Below are positions 37,634 to 46,380 of a DNA stretch of 64,000 nucleotides, one piece after another. Position 1 is the stretch's first letter. Each line of letters opens with the position of its first letter. Source of the DNA: UBA8079 sp965205535 (lineage in GTDB: Bacteria > Pseudomonadota > Alphaproteobacteria > UBA6615); the NCBI GenBank assembly GCA_965205535.1, contig CBDBHH010000005.1, forward strand, positions 2,666,001-2,730,000, read 5' to 3'. Under the pieces are notes generated by a model. That model did not search any database, was not told the origin of the DNA, and worked only from the letters and a program-made list of their open reading frames with translations. The position numbers and the translations under genes were made by a program.

Positions 37634-37863
37634 GAAAGCCTCCCGATTAAACCAGTTGAACCGATTGATATTATTGAAACTTGAGCTATCCATAGCGAAT
37701 TCCACGTCGGCTGTCCGTCATGCTTTATGGGGATGATTCAGCATGCCGCAACGCACCGACGAAAATCGCGTACCGTGAAAGAGATGTGATTTGCGTGCGC
37801 TGTCGTCAAGGGCTGGCATTTTCGCTTGACGGGTCGGTGGTTAAAGGCAGAGAAATCCCGGGT

Positions 37864-37940
37864 CGGGGCGTAGCTCAGCCTGGTAGAGCACCTGCTTTGG
37901 GAGCAGGGGGTCGCGTGTTCGAATCTCGTCGCCCCGACCA
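37864..37940 (+). tRNA. tRNA-Pro (TGG anticodon)
   Basis: A full 77-base cloverleaf. Acceptor CGGGGCG pairs with CGCCCCG, the D arm is AGCTC...GAGC, and the anticodon loop TTTGGGA holds TGG. The T arm contains GTTCGAATC, and CCA is encoded at the 3' end. Confidence 0.96.
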
Positions 37941-37961
37941 TTTCTTTGCATGAGGTGCGCG

Positions 37962-38714
37962 ATGCGTCTGCAGGACCGAACAGCCTTTGTCACCGGCGGC
38001 TCCAAGGGGCTCGGTCGGGCCATCGCCGAACGCTTCGTGGAAGAGGGGGCGCGGGTCGTCGTTGCCGACATCGATCGGCCCGCACTCGATCAGTTCATGG
38101 CGGAAACGGACGTCGACACGGCCTGCCTGACGCCGGTCGTCCTCGATGTGTCGGATTTCGATGCCGTCAAGGCGGCGATCGACGGGGCGATTGCCGATTT
38201 CGGCGCGCTGGACATCCTGGTCAACAACGCCGGCTACTCGCCGAAGAAGAACTGGCTCGAATACGAGATTTCCGACTGGCAGAGGGTCCTCGACGTCAAT
38301 CTGAGCGGGGAGTTCTACGGCGCCCGCGCGGTGGCGGAACACATGATGGAACGCAAAAGCGGCCGGATCATCAATTTGTCGTCCTCGGCCTGGCGTCACG
38401 GCGGTGTGGCCACGGGTGGCGGTTTACCTTACACCGCGTCAAAGGCTGGCGTGATCGGGCTGACCCGCGCGCTGTGCAAGGCGCTCGGCCCCTACAACAT
38501 CACCGTCAACGCCATCGCACCGGGGCCGACACCCACGCCGATGACGTCATCCTGGTTGTCCGACGCCGAAGAGGCGTTGAAAGAGAATATTCCGCTGCGC
38601 CGCCTCGGCACGCCGCGCGACATCGCCAATGCCGCGCTGTTCCTGGCGTCGGACGAGGCGGCGTTCATCACCGGCAGCTGCCTGGACGTCAACGGCGGCC
38701 TGACCATGAGCTAG
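37962..38714 (+). CDS. Short-chain dehydrogenase/reductase
   Basis: 250 residues from the ATG at 37962 with GAGG upstream; an ATG 12 bases earlier is possible. The nucleotide-binding TGGSKGLG is near residue 12, NNAG near 86, the catalytic Ser in NLSSSAWRH, and the YTASKAG Tyr/Lys pair follows. The C-terminal FITGSCLDVNGGL is typical. A classical NAD(P)-dependent oxidoreductase of unknown substrate. It begins 22 bp after tRNA-Pro. Confidence 0.88.
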   Translation: MRLQDRTAFVTGGSKGLGRAIAERFVEEGARVVVADIDRPALDQFMAETDVDTACLTPVVLDVSDFDAVKAAIDGAIADFGALDILVNNAGYSPKKNWLEYEISDWQRVLDVNLSGEFYGARAVAEHMMERKSGRIINLSSSAWRHGGVATGGGLPYTASKAGVIGLTRALCKALGPYNITVNAIAPGPTPTPMTSSWLSDAEEALKENIPLRRLGTPRDIANAALFLASDEAAFITGSCLDVNGGLTMS

Positions 38715-38788
38715 TTCATGCAGTTGACGGCGAACCGCGTCCACCTGTACGAAGTTGATGGCCTAAACATAGTCATGCGAGACCTGCC

Positions 38789-39094
38789 ATGAAGGCACGT
38801 ATTTTTCAGCCCACGAAGACAGCCATGCAGTCGGGGCGCGCGAAGACCCAGAGCTGGACGCTCGAATTCGAGCCGACGCGCCGCCAGCAGCTCGACCCGC
38901 TGATGGGCTGGCCGGGTGCGGGCGACACCATGCAGCAGGTCCGCATGACATTCGAAAGCCGTGAGGATGCGATTGCGCATGCCGAGCGTCACGGCCTCGA
39001 CTATGTCGTCCAGGAGCCCAAGGAAAGACAAATCAAGCCAAAGGCTTACGCGGACAACTTCGCGGTCGGGCGCAGGATTCCCTGGAGCCACTGA
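38789..39094 (+). CDS. NDUFS4-like complex I accessory subunit (ETC complex I subunit)
   Basis: 101 residues. The family pattern is complete: KARIFQPTKTAMQSGRAKTQSW, then FESREDAIAHAERHGLDY and KAYADNFAVGRRIPWSH. Homologues of the mitochondrial 18-kDa NDUFS4 subunit occur in Alphaproteobacteria and bind the peripheral arm of NADH dehydrogenase. Here the gene stands alone, between an SDR gene and tRNA-Arg, away from a nuo operon. Confidence 0.92.
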   Translation: MKARIFQPTKTAMQSGRAKTQSWTLEFEPTRRQQLDPLMGWPGAGDTMQQVRMTFESREDAIAHAERHGLDYVVQEPKERQIKPKAYADNFAVGRRIPWSH

Positions 39095-39178
39095 CCGCCC
39101 CCGAATTCCGGTTTCAGAATTTGTGGTTTCGCGATTCCGGTGAATCCGGCGATGCTGGGTCACCTGAAGCGTTGTGCG

Positions 39179-39255
39179 GCGCCCGTAGCTCAGCTGGATA
39201 GAGCATCGGCCTTCTAAGCCGAATGTCGCAGGTTCGAATCCTGCCGGGCGCGCCA
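39179..39255 (+). tRNA. tRNA-Arg (TCT anticodon)
   Basis: A full 77-base cloverleaf. Acceptor GCGCCCG pairs with CGGGCGC, the anticodon loop CTTCTAA holds TCT, and the T arm has GGTTCGAATCC. CCA is encoded. Confidence 0.96.
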
Positions 39256-39358
39256 AACGCTGCTTCGAGTTTGCAAACCGCAAGAATCGGGTGGATCGGT
39301 GGTCGCGCGTGCGGCACGAGATTGTCGGATTTCCAATCGTGCCAGGGCCTCAAGCGTC

Positions 39359-40269
39359 ATGTCTGATACACCAAAAAATCTCGATAAAACCGGCTGGGGA
39401 TTGCTGGTTTTGCTTTCGGTGCTGTGGGGCGCGACTTTCTTTTTCGCCGGCATTGCGGTCGCGGAAGTGCTCCCGCTGACGGTTGTGCTGGCGCGCGTTC
39501 TGCTGGCGGCCTTGATGCTTTTGCCGCTGTTCTGGGTGAGCGGATTTCGTCTGCCGCGAACGGCCGGGGAGTGGGCACCCTATTTCTTCATGGGTTTGTT
39601 GAACAATGTCATCCCCTTCGGATTCCTGTTCGCCGCACAGACCCTGATCTCCGTCGGCCTCACATCCATCGTGAACGCGATGACGCCGTTGTTCACCATC
39701 GTGGTCATGGCGGCATTCGGTGTGGAACGCCTGACCGGCAATCGGATCGCCGGGGTAATGCTTGGCGTCGTAGGTGTCGGCGTTCTTCGCGGTGTAGGCG
39801 GGCCACTGGGCGGGCCCGAGACGATCGGAATCGCGCTCGGCCTCGTGGGCACCCTCAGCTACGGGTTTGCGGCATTGTGGGCGCGGCACCGGTTGCAGGG
39901 CGTCCCGCCGTTGCGTTCAGCAACCTGTCAGCTTCTGTCCTCGAGCCTGGTGATGATCCCCGTGGTGATGGTGTTCGATCAACCATGGGGACTTGGCATG
40001 CCGAGTATGAATGTCGTCCTCTCGATCATCGCCCTGGCACTTTTCGGGACGGCGATCGCCTACATCGTTTTCTTCAGGATCGTTGAACGCGCCGGTGCCA
40101 GCAACGTGATGCTGGTGACGTTGCTGATTCCGGTCAGCGCGATCTCACTCGGGGTCATATTCTTGACGAACCTGTACGTGTACAGGAGATCGCAGGCGCA
40201 CTGATCATCGCATTGGGACTGTTGTTCATCGACGGCAGGTTGCCGCGCCGGCTTGGGATCGGACGCTAG
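39359..40269 (+). pseudogene. EamA/DMT-family transporter gene with a one-base frameshift
   Basis: From the ATG at 39359 about nine helices of an EamA transporter are read. Near 40165 the frame shifts, giving a spurious end at 40204. The neighbouring frame continues with DEPVRVQEIAGALIIALGLLF and ends GIGR at 40269, the normal family C-terminus. One missing G in CTT(G)GACGAA restores a protein of about 303 residues. The span is one base short of a multiple of three. Function would be export or import of a small metabolite. It may be intact in the organism if the base is a sequence error. Confidence 0.82.
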
Positions 40270-40305
40270 TCGATAACCAATGTCCGCCTCACGGCGTCGG
40301 GTGGT

Positions 40306-41637
40306 TTATGCAAACGGCCCCGCGGGGCGGTCGAGGCCGTAATGCTCGCGCAATGTGGTGCCTTCATAGGCGGTGCGGAACAGTCCGCGGGCCTGAAGGA
40401 TTGGTACAACCTCGTCGACGAAGACATCGAGCATGGCCGGGAGCAGGGGCGGCATCAGGTTGAAACCGTCCGCAGCGCCGTCCGTGAACCAGTCCTCGAT
40501 CAAATCCGCGACCTGTTCGGGTGTACCGGCAAACAGGTAGTGGCCGCCGATATGGGCGAAACGCGCCAGCAACTCACGCAAGGTGATGTCTTCGCGCTGG
40601 ATCAGGTTGAACACCATCGAAGTGCGGCTTTTGCTGGTTTCCACATCTTCCAGGTCGGGGAAGTCGTCCGGGGTCAGCTTTCGGTCGAGGGGAAGATCGG
40701 AAAAGTCGTGGCCGCCGAACCATGTGCCGAGATACTTCACCGCGATATCGACGTCCGCATACTCGCTGAACTCCAGTAGAAGTCGCTTTGCCTCGGTCTC
40801 GGTCGACGCGATCGTGGGACATAGGCCGGGCAGGATCAGAACCTGGTCGGGCCGACGGCCTTCGGCGGCCACCCGTTTCTTCATGTCCGTATAGAAGGCC
40901 TGGGCAGTGGCTTTCTCGATGTGGGCCGTAAACACGGCTTCGGCGTGGCGGGCGGCAAAACCTCGTCCGTCTTCCGATGACCCTGCCTGGACCAGCACCG
41001 GGCGCCCCTGGGGACCACGCGGCAGGTTGAGCGGGCCGGCGACGCTGAAATGCTCGCCCTCGAAATCGATGGGGCGGATGCGGTCTGTATTGGCGTAAAC
41101 CGCGTTGTTCCGGTCATCGACGATCGCGTCGTCGGCCCAGCTGTCCCACAAATCCTTGACGATCTGCACATGCTCCTCGGCCAGGACATAGCGTTCGGCA
41201 TGGGAAAGCTGGCCGGTGTCGCCGAAATTCCGCGCTGCCGCCGCCATCCAGGATGTAACGATGTTCCAGCCCGCCCGGCCGTTGCTGATGTGATCGATGG
41301 AGGCGAACTGGCGCGCAAGGTTGAAGGGCTCGGTGTAGGTACTTGAACCCGTCGCGATGAGGCCGATGCGGTCGGTGGCCACGGCGATGGCCGAGAGCAA
41401 GGTCATGGGCTCGAGCCAAACCTGGAGCGCCTTGGCGGATTTCGTCTGGGCCGTGTTCGTCGCCAGCTGGTCGGCGAAGAAGATTGAATCGAACAGACCG
41501 GCCTCGGCCCGTTGGGCGAGGTCCTGATAGTAGCGGATATCCGTCAGGCCGGCCGTGGATGACAACGGGTGCCGCCATGCCGCCTCGTGGCTGCCGCGGC
41601 CTTGTATGAATAGGTTGAGATGAAGTTGTAGTTGCAT
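40306..41637 (-). CDS. FMN-dependent monooxygenase, NtaA/SnaA/DszA family
   Basis: 443 residues from the ATG at 41637 (MQLQLHLNLFIQGRG); a longer frame reads into the SDR gene. The luciferase-like fold of the NtaA/DszA branch is seen in FDSIFFADQLA, STYTEPFNLARQFASIDHIS and NGRAGWNIVTS. The segment GRPVLVQAGSSEDGRGFAARHA follows. These two-component monooxygenases use FMNH2 from a separate reductase to attack chelators, sulfur or other organic compounds. It is the last gene of the catabolic operon. The substrate is unknown. Confidence 0.88.
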   Translation of the reverse strand: MQLQLHLNLFIQGRGSHEAAWRHPLSSTAGLTDIRYYQDLAQRAEAGLFDSIFFADQLATNTAQTKSAKALQVWLEPMTLLSAIAVATDRIGLIATGSSTYTEPFNLARQFASIDHISNGRAGWNIVTSWMAAAARNFGDTGQLSHAERYVLAEEHVQIVKDLWDSWADDAIVDDRNNAVYANTDRIRPIDFEGEHFSVAGPLNLPRGPQGRPVLVQAGSSEDGRGFAARHAEAVFTAHIEKATAQAFYTDMKKRVAAEGRRPDQVLILPGLCPTIASTETEAKRLLLEFSEYADVDIAVKYLGTWFGGHDFSDLPLDRKLTPDDFPDLEDVETSKSRTSMVFNLIQREDITLRELLARFAHIGGHYLFAGTPEQVADLIEDWFTDGAADGFNLMPPLLPAMLDVFVDEVVPILQARGLFRTAYEGTTLREHYGLDRPAGPFA

Positions 41638-41651
41638 GCCTGAGACTCTGA

Positions 41652-42410
41652 CTACCCTGTCCACGCGCCGCCGTTGACGTCGAGTACGGCGCCCGTCGTG
41701 AACGCCGCACCGGGTGTACACAGGTACCAGATGGCATGGGCCAGTTCTTCGGGCTTGCCGAGGCGGCCGACGGGGATGGCCTTGGCGCGCGCGTCGAGCA
41801 CGTCTTGCGGATGACGAGTCACCCGCGGCGTCAGTACCAGCCCGGGGGCGATGGCGTTGATCGTAATGCCGTCGGGTGCCAGTTCCTTGGCCAGGCGGCG
41901 GGTCAGCCCAATGATCGCGGCTTCGGTGGTTGAATACTCAATCGCCCCGGCGCCCGCCGTGCGGCCGGCGACCGAGGATATGTTGACGATCCGGCCGTAC
42001 TTGTTGGCTTTCATCGTGGGGACCAGTTCCCGGGTGATCAGGAACTTGGCGATGACGTTCCAGTCGTAGCTGTGATGCATGGCATCGAGTGTGATCTCTT
42101 CCAGCGGCGGTGCGTCGATGAAGCCGCCGGCGGTGTTCACGAGAATATCGGCGCGGCCCCAGGCGTCGAGGATGGTCGTCGTTGCGGCCTTCACGTCATC
42201 CTCGTCGGCGCATTCGGCCTTCACGAACATGGCTTCACCACCGGCATCGGTAATGCGTTTCACAACCGCGTCGCCCTTTTCCGGGGTGCGACCGATTACG
42301 GCGACTTTCGCGCCTTCGGCGCCGAAACGCACGGCGGCGGCTTCGCCCATGCCCGCGGTACCGCCGGTGACGACGGCGACCTGGCCGGTAATGTCGGTGA
42401 GCTCACTCAT
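41652..42410 (-). CDS. Short-chain dehydrogenase/reductase
   Basis: 252 residues from the ATG at 42410, which is 4 bp after the stop of the CoA-transferase B gene. The motifs are VTGGTAGMG, NTAGG in place of the usual NNAG, and a serine in NISSVAGR. The usual catalytic tyrosine block reads EYSTTEAAI. The lysine normally four residues after the tyrosine is replaced by glutamate, which may reduce or change activity. It probably acts on an intermediate of the operon's pathway. Confidence 0.86.
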   Translation of the reverse strand: MSELTDITGQVAVVTGGTAGMGEAAAVRFGAEGAKVAVIGRTPEKGDAVVKRITDAGGEAMFVKAECADEDDVKAATTTILDAWGRADILVNTAGGFIDAPPLEEITLDAMHHSYDWNVIAKFLITRELVPTMKANKYGRIVNISSVAGRTAGAGAIEYSTTEAAIIGLTRRLAKELAPDGITINAIAPGLVLTPRVTRHPQDVLDARAKAIPVGRLGKPEELAHAIWYLCTPGAAFTTGAVLDVNGGAWTG

Positions 42411-42414
42411 CGGG

Positions 42415-43092
42415 TCACGCGGCAATCGGAATGGTGCCGACATTGTCCATGATCAACGGCGCGTCTGTCACCGCCTGGACTTCGTCCGCGGTCAGGCCGG
42501 GGGCGACCTCGTCGAGCACCAGCCCGGCGTCGGTTACGGAGATCACGGCCATGTCGGTGAAGATGCGCGTGACCACGCCACCGGCGGTGAGGGGGTAGCT
42601 GCGCTCGGTGACGATCTTGGCGGCACCATCACGCGCGGTGTGGGTCATCATCGCGAACACCCGCTTGGAGCCGGCCGCGATGTCCATCGCCCCGCCCACA
42701 CTGCCCGATGTCTGGTTCGGCAGGCGCCAGTTGCACAGATCGCCGTTCGCGGCGACCTGAAACGCACCAAGAACCGCGCAATCCAGGCGTCCGCCGCGGG
42801 CCACCGCGAAACTGTCTACGTGGTGGGTATAGGCCCCGCCCGGAACCATGGTCACCAGCTCCTTGCCCGCGCTGATAAGATCCTGGTCGGCCTCGCCCTC
42901 GGCCGGGGGCGGGCCCATGCCGATCAGGCCGTTTTCCGAGTGGAACATCACGTCGCGTTCGCCCGGGATGAAGGTCGGGATCATCGTCGGCATGCCGATG
43001 CCGAGATTGACCAGCCAGCCGTCTTCCATGTCCCGGGCCGCGCGGGCGGCGATCTGTTGTCGGGTCAACAGGTTTGTCTGTTCGTCGCTCAT
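42415..43092 (-). CDS. 3-oxoacid CoA-transferase subunit B
   Basis: 225 residues. The catalytic glutamate is Glu53 in HSENGLIGMGP, the family signature, and LGIGMPTMIP precedes it. The start overlaps the stop of subunit A (43089-43092), so the two subunits are made together. The enzyme moves CoA from succinyl-CoA to a 3-oxoacid such as acetoacetate or 3-oxoadipate; which one cannot be told from sequence. Confidence 0.93.
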   Translation of the reverse strand: MSDEQTNLLTRQQIAARAARDMEDGWLVNLGIGMPTMIPTFIPGERDVMFHSENGLIGMGPPPAEGEADQDLISAGKELVTMVPGGAYTHHVDSFAVARGGRLDCAVLGAFQVAANGDLCNWRLPNQTSGSVGGAMDIAAGSKRVFAMMTHTARDGAAKIVTERSYPLTAGGVVTRIFTDMAVISVTDAGLVLDEVAPGLTADEVQAVTDAPLIMDNVGTIPIAA

Positions 43093-43784
43093 GATGCGTT
43101 GCGCTCCTTGCCGATTTCGTACCAGCCGGTGACATAGTAGGTGTCCACGAAAACCCCCGGCGTCACGATGACTTCGGGGTCGAGTTCGTCGATTTCGACA
43201 TCTTCCTGGACCTCGACGATCGTGTGCCCGGCGGCCATCGCCATGATCGGGTTAAAGTTCCGGCCGGTCTTGCGATAGATAAGGTTGCCGCGAGGATCGA
43301 CCTTGTAGGCCTTGATCAGCGCGAAATCGCCATGCAACGGCTTTTCCAGGACGTAATCCTTGCCATCGATATTCATGGTTTGCTTGCCGTCGGCCAGGTC
43401 GGTGCCCACGCCGGTCGGCGTCAGGAAGCCACCGAGGCCCGCACCGGCCGTGCGCATCCGCTCGGCCAGGGTGCCCTGGGGAACGATCTCGAGTTCAATC
43501 TTGCCCGCGTCGTATAGTTCCTTGAAAACAAAGGATTCTTTGGCCCACGGGAAGCTGCAGACCAGCTTCGCCACGCAGCCTTCCTCGATCAGCCGCGCGA
43601 TCCCGCTATGGCCGGTGCCGGCATTGTTGGTGACGATGGTCAGGCCCTGGCGTTTCAGGTCGCAGACACCGTCGATCAGGATTTCCGGCACGCCGGGCTG
43701 GCCGAAGCCGCCGATCAGCAGGGTCGCGCCGTCGGGAATGCGGCTGACGGCCTCTTCGAGGGTTTCGGCTTTCTTGTTTTTCAT
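43089..43784 (-). CDS. 3-oxoacid CoA-transferase subunit A
   Basis: 231 residues. The CoA-binding glycine-rich segment LLIGGFGQPGVPEILI is near residue 22. The typical KLVCSFPWAKES and GVGTDLADGKQ regions follow. It partners subunit B, encoded downstream. It lies 8 bp after the DUF35 gene in the same operon. Confidence 0.93.
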   Translation of the reverse strand: MKNKKAETLEEAVSRIPDGATLLIGGFGQPGVPEILIDGVCDLKRQGLTIVTNNAGTGHSGIARLIEEGCVAKLVCSFPWAKESFVFKELYDAGKIELEIVPQGTLAERMRTAGAGLGGFLTPTGVGTDLADGKQTMNIDGKDYVLEKPLHGDFALIKAYKVDPRGNLIYRKTGRNFNPIMAMAAGHTIVEVQEDVEIDELDPEVIVTPGVFVDTYYVTGWYEIGKERNAS

Positions 43785-43792
43785 CGGTTGGC

Positions 43793-44182
43793 TCAGGCGG
43801 GAGTGAAGTATGGCGCAGGGCGGCCGTCGGGGCCGTCCTGAAAGGTTACGGCGACCCGGTCGCCCACGGCAATATCGCTCTCACCGACAAGTCCGCCCAT
43901 CATCCGGAAACCCTCGTCCAGATCGACAAGCAGAACGGTGTAGGGCGCATTGTCGGCAAAGGCGGGCGGGGCGCGGTGTACGGTGGTGCAGGCATACACT
44001 CTGCCTTCGCCTTTGGAGACGGCCCAGGCGGGGGCGGGTGCACCGCATTTCGGGCAGATGGCGCGGGGATAGAAAATCGAGGCGTCGCACGCGCCGCATT
44101 TGCGGTATCGCAACTCGCCTTCGCTGGCCCCTTGCCAATAGGGATCGCCGTCCGGGTCGATCGGTTGGGTCTCGTCGGCCAT
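43793..44182 (-). CDS. DUF35 OB-fold/zinc-ribbon acyl-CoA-associated protein
   Basis: 129 residues. An N-terminal helix is followed by a rubredoxin-like zinc ribbon with CGAC and CPKC (about 29-48) and an OB fold (VYACTTVHRAPPAF, then YTVLLVDLDEG). DUF35 proteins form complexes with thiolase-like partners. In steroid side-chain degradation, a DUF35 domain with the Ltp2 thiolase-like protein makes a retro-aldolase. The gene lies 4 bp after the thiolase-containing ORF, so the two very likely form one enzyme. Confidence 0.9.
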   Translation of the reverse strand: MADETQPIDPDGDPYWQGASEGELRYRKCGACDASIFYPRAICPKCGAPAPAWAVSKGEGRVYACTTVHRAPPAFADNAPYTVLLVDLDEGFRMMGGLVGESDIAVGDRVAVTFQDGPDGRPAPYFTPA

Positions 44183-44186
44183 ATCT

Positions 44187-45875
44187 CTACTCCAGCCCCA
44201 GAATACAGGTCGAATTCGATGACAGTACGCCGCCGGTGCCGCTGATCAGCGCCATGACGGCATCGGCGACCTGGCGTTCATCGCATTCGCCGCGCAGCTG
44301 CCGGACGGCCTCGATAATCAGAAAGATGCCGTATTGCCCCGGGTGGCAGTAGGAAAGCCCGCCGCCGTTCGTATTCAGCGGGAATTCGCCGCCGGGGCCG
44401 GTTCGGCCGTTCTCGAGGAACGCACCGCCTTCGCCGGGTTTGCAGAAGCCGAGTGATTCCAGGGTCAGCAGCACGGTGATTGTGAAGCTGTCGTAGATTT
44501 CCGTCACATCGATCTGATTGTGGGTGACGCCGGCCATTTCGAAGGCGCGCTTGCCGGATTCCGCTGCCGGCGTGACGGTCAGGTCGGGCATTTCCGATAT
44601 CTGGGCGTGGGAAAGTGATTCACCCTGGCCCAGTAACCAAACCGGCGGTTTGTCGAGGGTCTTGGCCACATCGGGGCTGACCACGATCACGGCGCCGCCA
44701 CCGTCGGTGAAAAGGCAGCAATCGAGGCGGTGGAGCGGGCTCGCGATCAACCCGGACTCCGGCACCTCGTCGCGGGTCAGCGGCTCTCGGCGATAGGCCT
44801 TGGGGTTGAGGCCCGCCCATGCGCGGGTGGAGACGGCCAGGTCGGCGAGTTGCTCGGACGTGGTGCCGTATTCGGCGAAATGGCGCGAGGCGGCCAGCGC
44901 GTAGGCGCCGACCGGGGTCGGCAGGCCGTAGGGCGCCTCATACTGGTAGCCGAGGTCGTTACGGATCTGGAAGATGTACTTGTCCTGCTTCGAACGCTGG
45001 GTGCTGCCATACAGAATCACCGCGACCTTGCAGAGCCCGGCCTGGATCGCGGCAGCCGCGTGGCCCAGATGAAATTCGAAGGACGCGCCGCCGACCGAGG
45101 TGCTGTCGGCGTATTTGGGTTGGATACCCAGATATTCGGCGATCTGCAGCTGGGGCAGGCGACCCCAGGCACCCGAGACGAGGACCCCGTCGACGTCGGA
45201 TTTTTCCAGACCGGCGTCAGCCAGCGCGGCCGCGAAGGCCTCGGCCAGCGGCAGGCCGAGGATCGACGACGGCAGGAACTCGGCCGCGTTGACGACGAGC
45301 TTCATCCACTTGGCCGAGCGGATGTCTTCCTTGATTTCGGCATCGCCGGCATGGCGCAGGATGTCGACGACATCCTGTTCGCGCCCGCGGGTTGCATCGT
45401 CATAGGCACCCACCCCAAACCACGTGCCGTCAGGTCCGGTCTGGCGGGTCACGACCCCGGCCTCGTACAGGCCCGCCGCAACCTCGATCACCGCGCCCAT
45501 CGTGCGCTCAGGGCCGATGACATCGGCAACATCGTCGAGGGTCATGCCGTTCTGCAAGCCGACAACCAGCCCGTCCGGCGCGACCAGCGGTTTGATCAGT
45601 TCGCACGCCCAACGGGTGTCGTAGGCCTTCACCCCCAGGAACACGATGTCGAACGGCTGCTGCATCGTCGCGACATCGCAGATGTGGAAGGCATTCACCG
45701 GCGTGATGACCGTCTCGTCGGGCATCTCGACACGCAGACCGTAGGCGCGCATCGCCTCAACATGGGCGGGCCATTGATCGATGAGGCTGACCTCGAGGCC
45801 GGCGTTGACCATGTCGGCCCCGAACGCCGCACCGTTCGCCCCTGCCCCCACAATCGCAATCCGCTTGTCGGTCAT
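44187..45875 (-). CDS. In-frame chimera: N-terminal ketopantoate reductase-like, C-terminal thiolase-like
   Basis: 562 residues made of two unrelated parts. Residues 1 to about 212 are ApbA/PanE-like, with the Rossmann motif GAGANGAAFGADM, LQNGMTLDD and the segment RSAKWMKLVVNAAE. The helical C-terminal domain of that family is missing. From about residue 213 the sequence is a thiolase-like acetyltransferase (FAAALADAGLEKSDVDGVLVSG, then NTNGGGLSYCHPGQYG near the end). Its first 20-30 residues are missing. The join (about 45233-45245) lies in a GC-rich LAEA-coding stretch shared by both families. No cysteine occupies the usual nucleophile position (DSTSVGGASFE), as in thiolase-like aldolases that work with DUF35. 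The chimera could be a real deletion or a collapsed assembly. Confidence 0.85.
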   Translation of the reverse strand: MTDKRIAIVGAGANGAAFGADMVNAGLEVSLIDQWPAHVEAMRAYGLRVEMPDETVITPVNAFHICDVATMQQPFDIVFLGVKAYDTRWACELIKPLVAPDGLVVGLQNGMTLDDVADVIGPERTMGAVIEVAAGLYEAGVVTRQTGPDGTWFGVGAYDDATRGREQDVVDILRHAGDAEIKEDIRSAKWMKLVVNAAEFLPSSILGLPLAEAFAAALADAGLEKSDVDGVLVSGAWGRLPQLQIAEYLGIQPKYADSTSVGGASFEFHLGHAAAAIQAGLCKVAVILYGSTQRSKQDKYIFQIRNDLGYQYEAPYGLPTPVGAYALAASRHFAEYGTTSEQLADLAVSTRAWAGLNPKAYRREPLTRDEVPESGLIASPLHRLDCCLFTDGGGAVIVVSPDVAKTLDKPPVWLLGQGESLSHAQISEMPDLTVTPAAESGKRAFEMAGVTHNQIDVTEIYDSFTITVLLTLESLGFCKPGEGGAFLENGRTGPGGEFPLNTNGGGLSYCHPGQYGIFLIIEAVRQLRGECDERQVADAVMALISGTGGVLSSNSTCILGLE

Positions 45876-46039
45876 TCGTCTCGCCCCTGTCGTCCTCGTT
45901 ACGCGATCCGGTGACTGTCGCCAGAACCACGCGCGATGGCAAGCAGCCGGACCAAATATTGGCGCCGGGATGTTTCGCGAACGAACAGGCTTGCGGGGCG
46001 CGCGGTGCCGCGACTATTGTCCCGCCGTTCAAGACAGGG

Positions 46040-46077
46040 GCCGGCTTAGCTCAGTTGGTAGAGCGGCTGATTTGTAA
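46040..46077 (+). pseudogene. Truncated tRNA-Thr(TGT), 5' half only
   Basis: The bases GCCGGCTTAGCTCAG, GGTAGAGC and CTGATTTGTAA are the acceptor 5' strand, D arm and anticodon loop of a typical tRNA-Thr(TGT). After the loop the sequence changes. No 3' anticodon strand, T arm or acceptor 3' strand follows. The break marks the left edge of an AT-rich island. Confidence 0.85.
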
Positions 46078-46380
46078 GGAATTCGGGGGTGGTCCCGGAA
46101 CCCATTGATGAAATTATATTTTTTTCATCAGTTTTTCTAAAAATTGGCCGTTTGACCGCCCGTTTGACCGTCTTGCGGTCAAATTTCACGAATTTTGTGG
46201 ATCGGGATTTGACATGAATTATCTGCTCCACATCCACAAACCATAGCTAAACGAACGCCTGCTAAGCTTAACTCAGAACCCCAAAAGGGTCTGTTCGGCA
46301 GAGTTGGCCTGTCGAGGAAAACCCGCTAACGCACAAAAGAAATTTTTGGATTAGACACTAAGCTCTGTACCTAGCACCGC
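46078..46380. other. Non-coding left end of the island
   Basis: About 300 AT-rich bases after the broken tRNA. They contain a GAATTC at 46079-46084 and short T- and A-runs, but no credible gene. It may be the remains of an attachment region and the 3' untranslated region of the HNH gene. I see no strong terminator. Confidence 0.5.

Noticed and set aside
46079..46084. A GAATTC site exactly at the junction of the broken tRNA, next to an EcoRI-family methylase
   Set aside because: GAATTC also occurs elsewhere in the window (for example near 1739, 2721, 39102, 44212 and 63777), so it is not avoided. Membership of the family does not give the recognition site.
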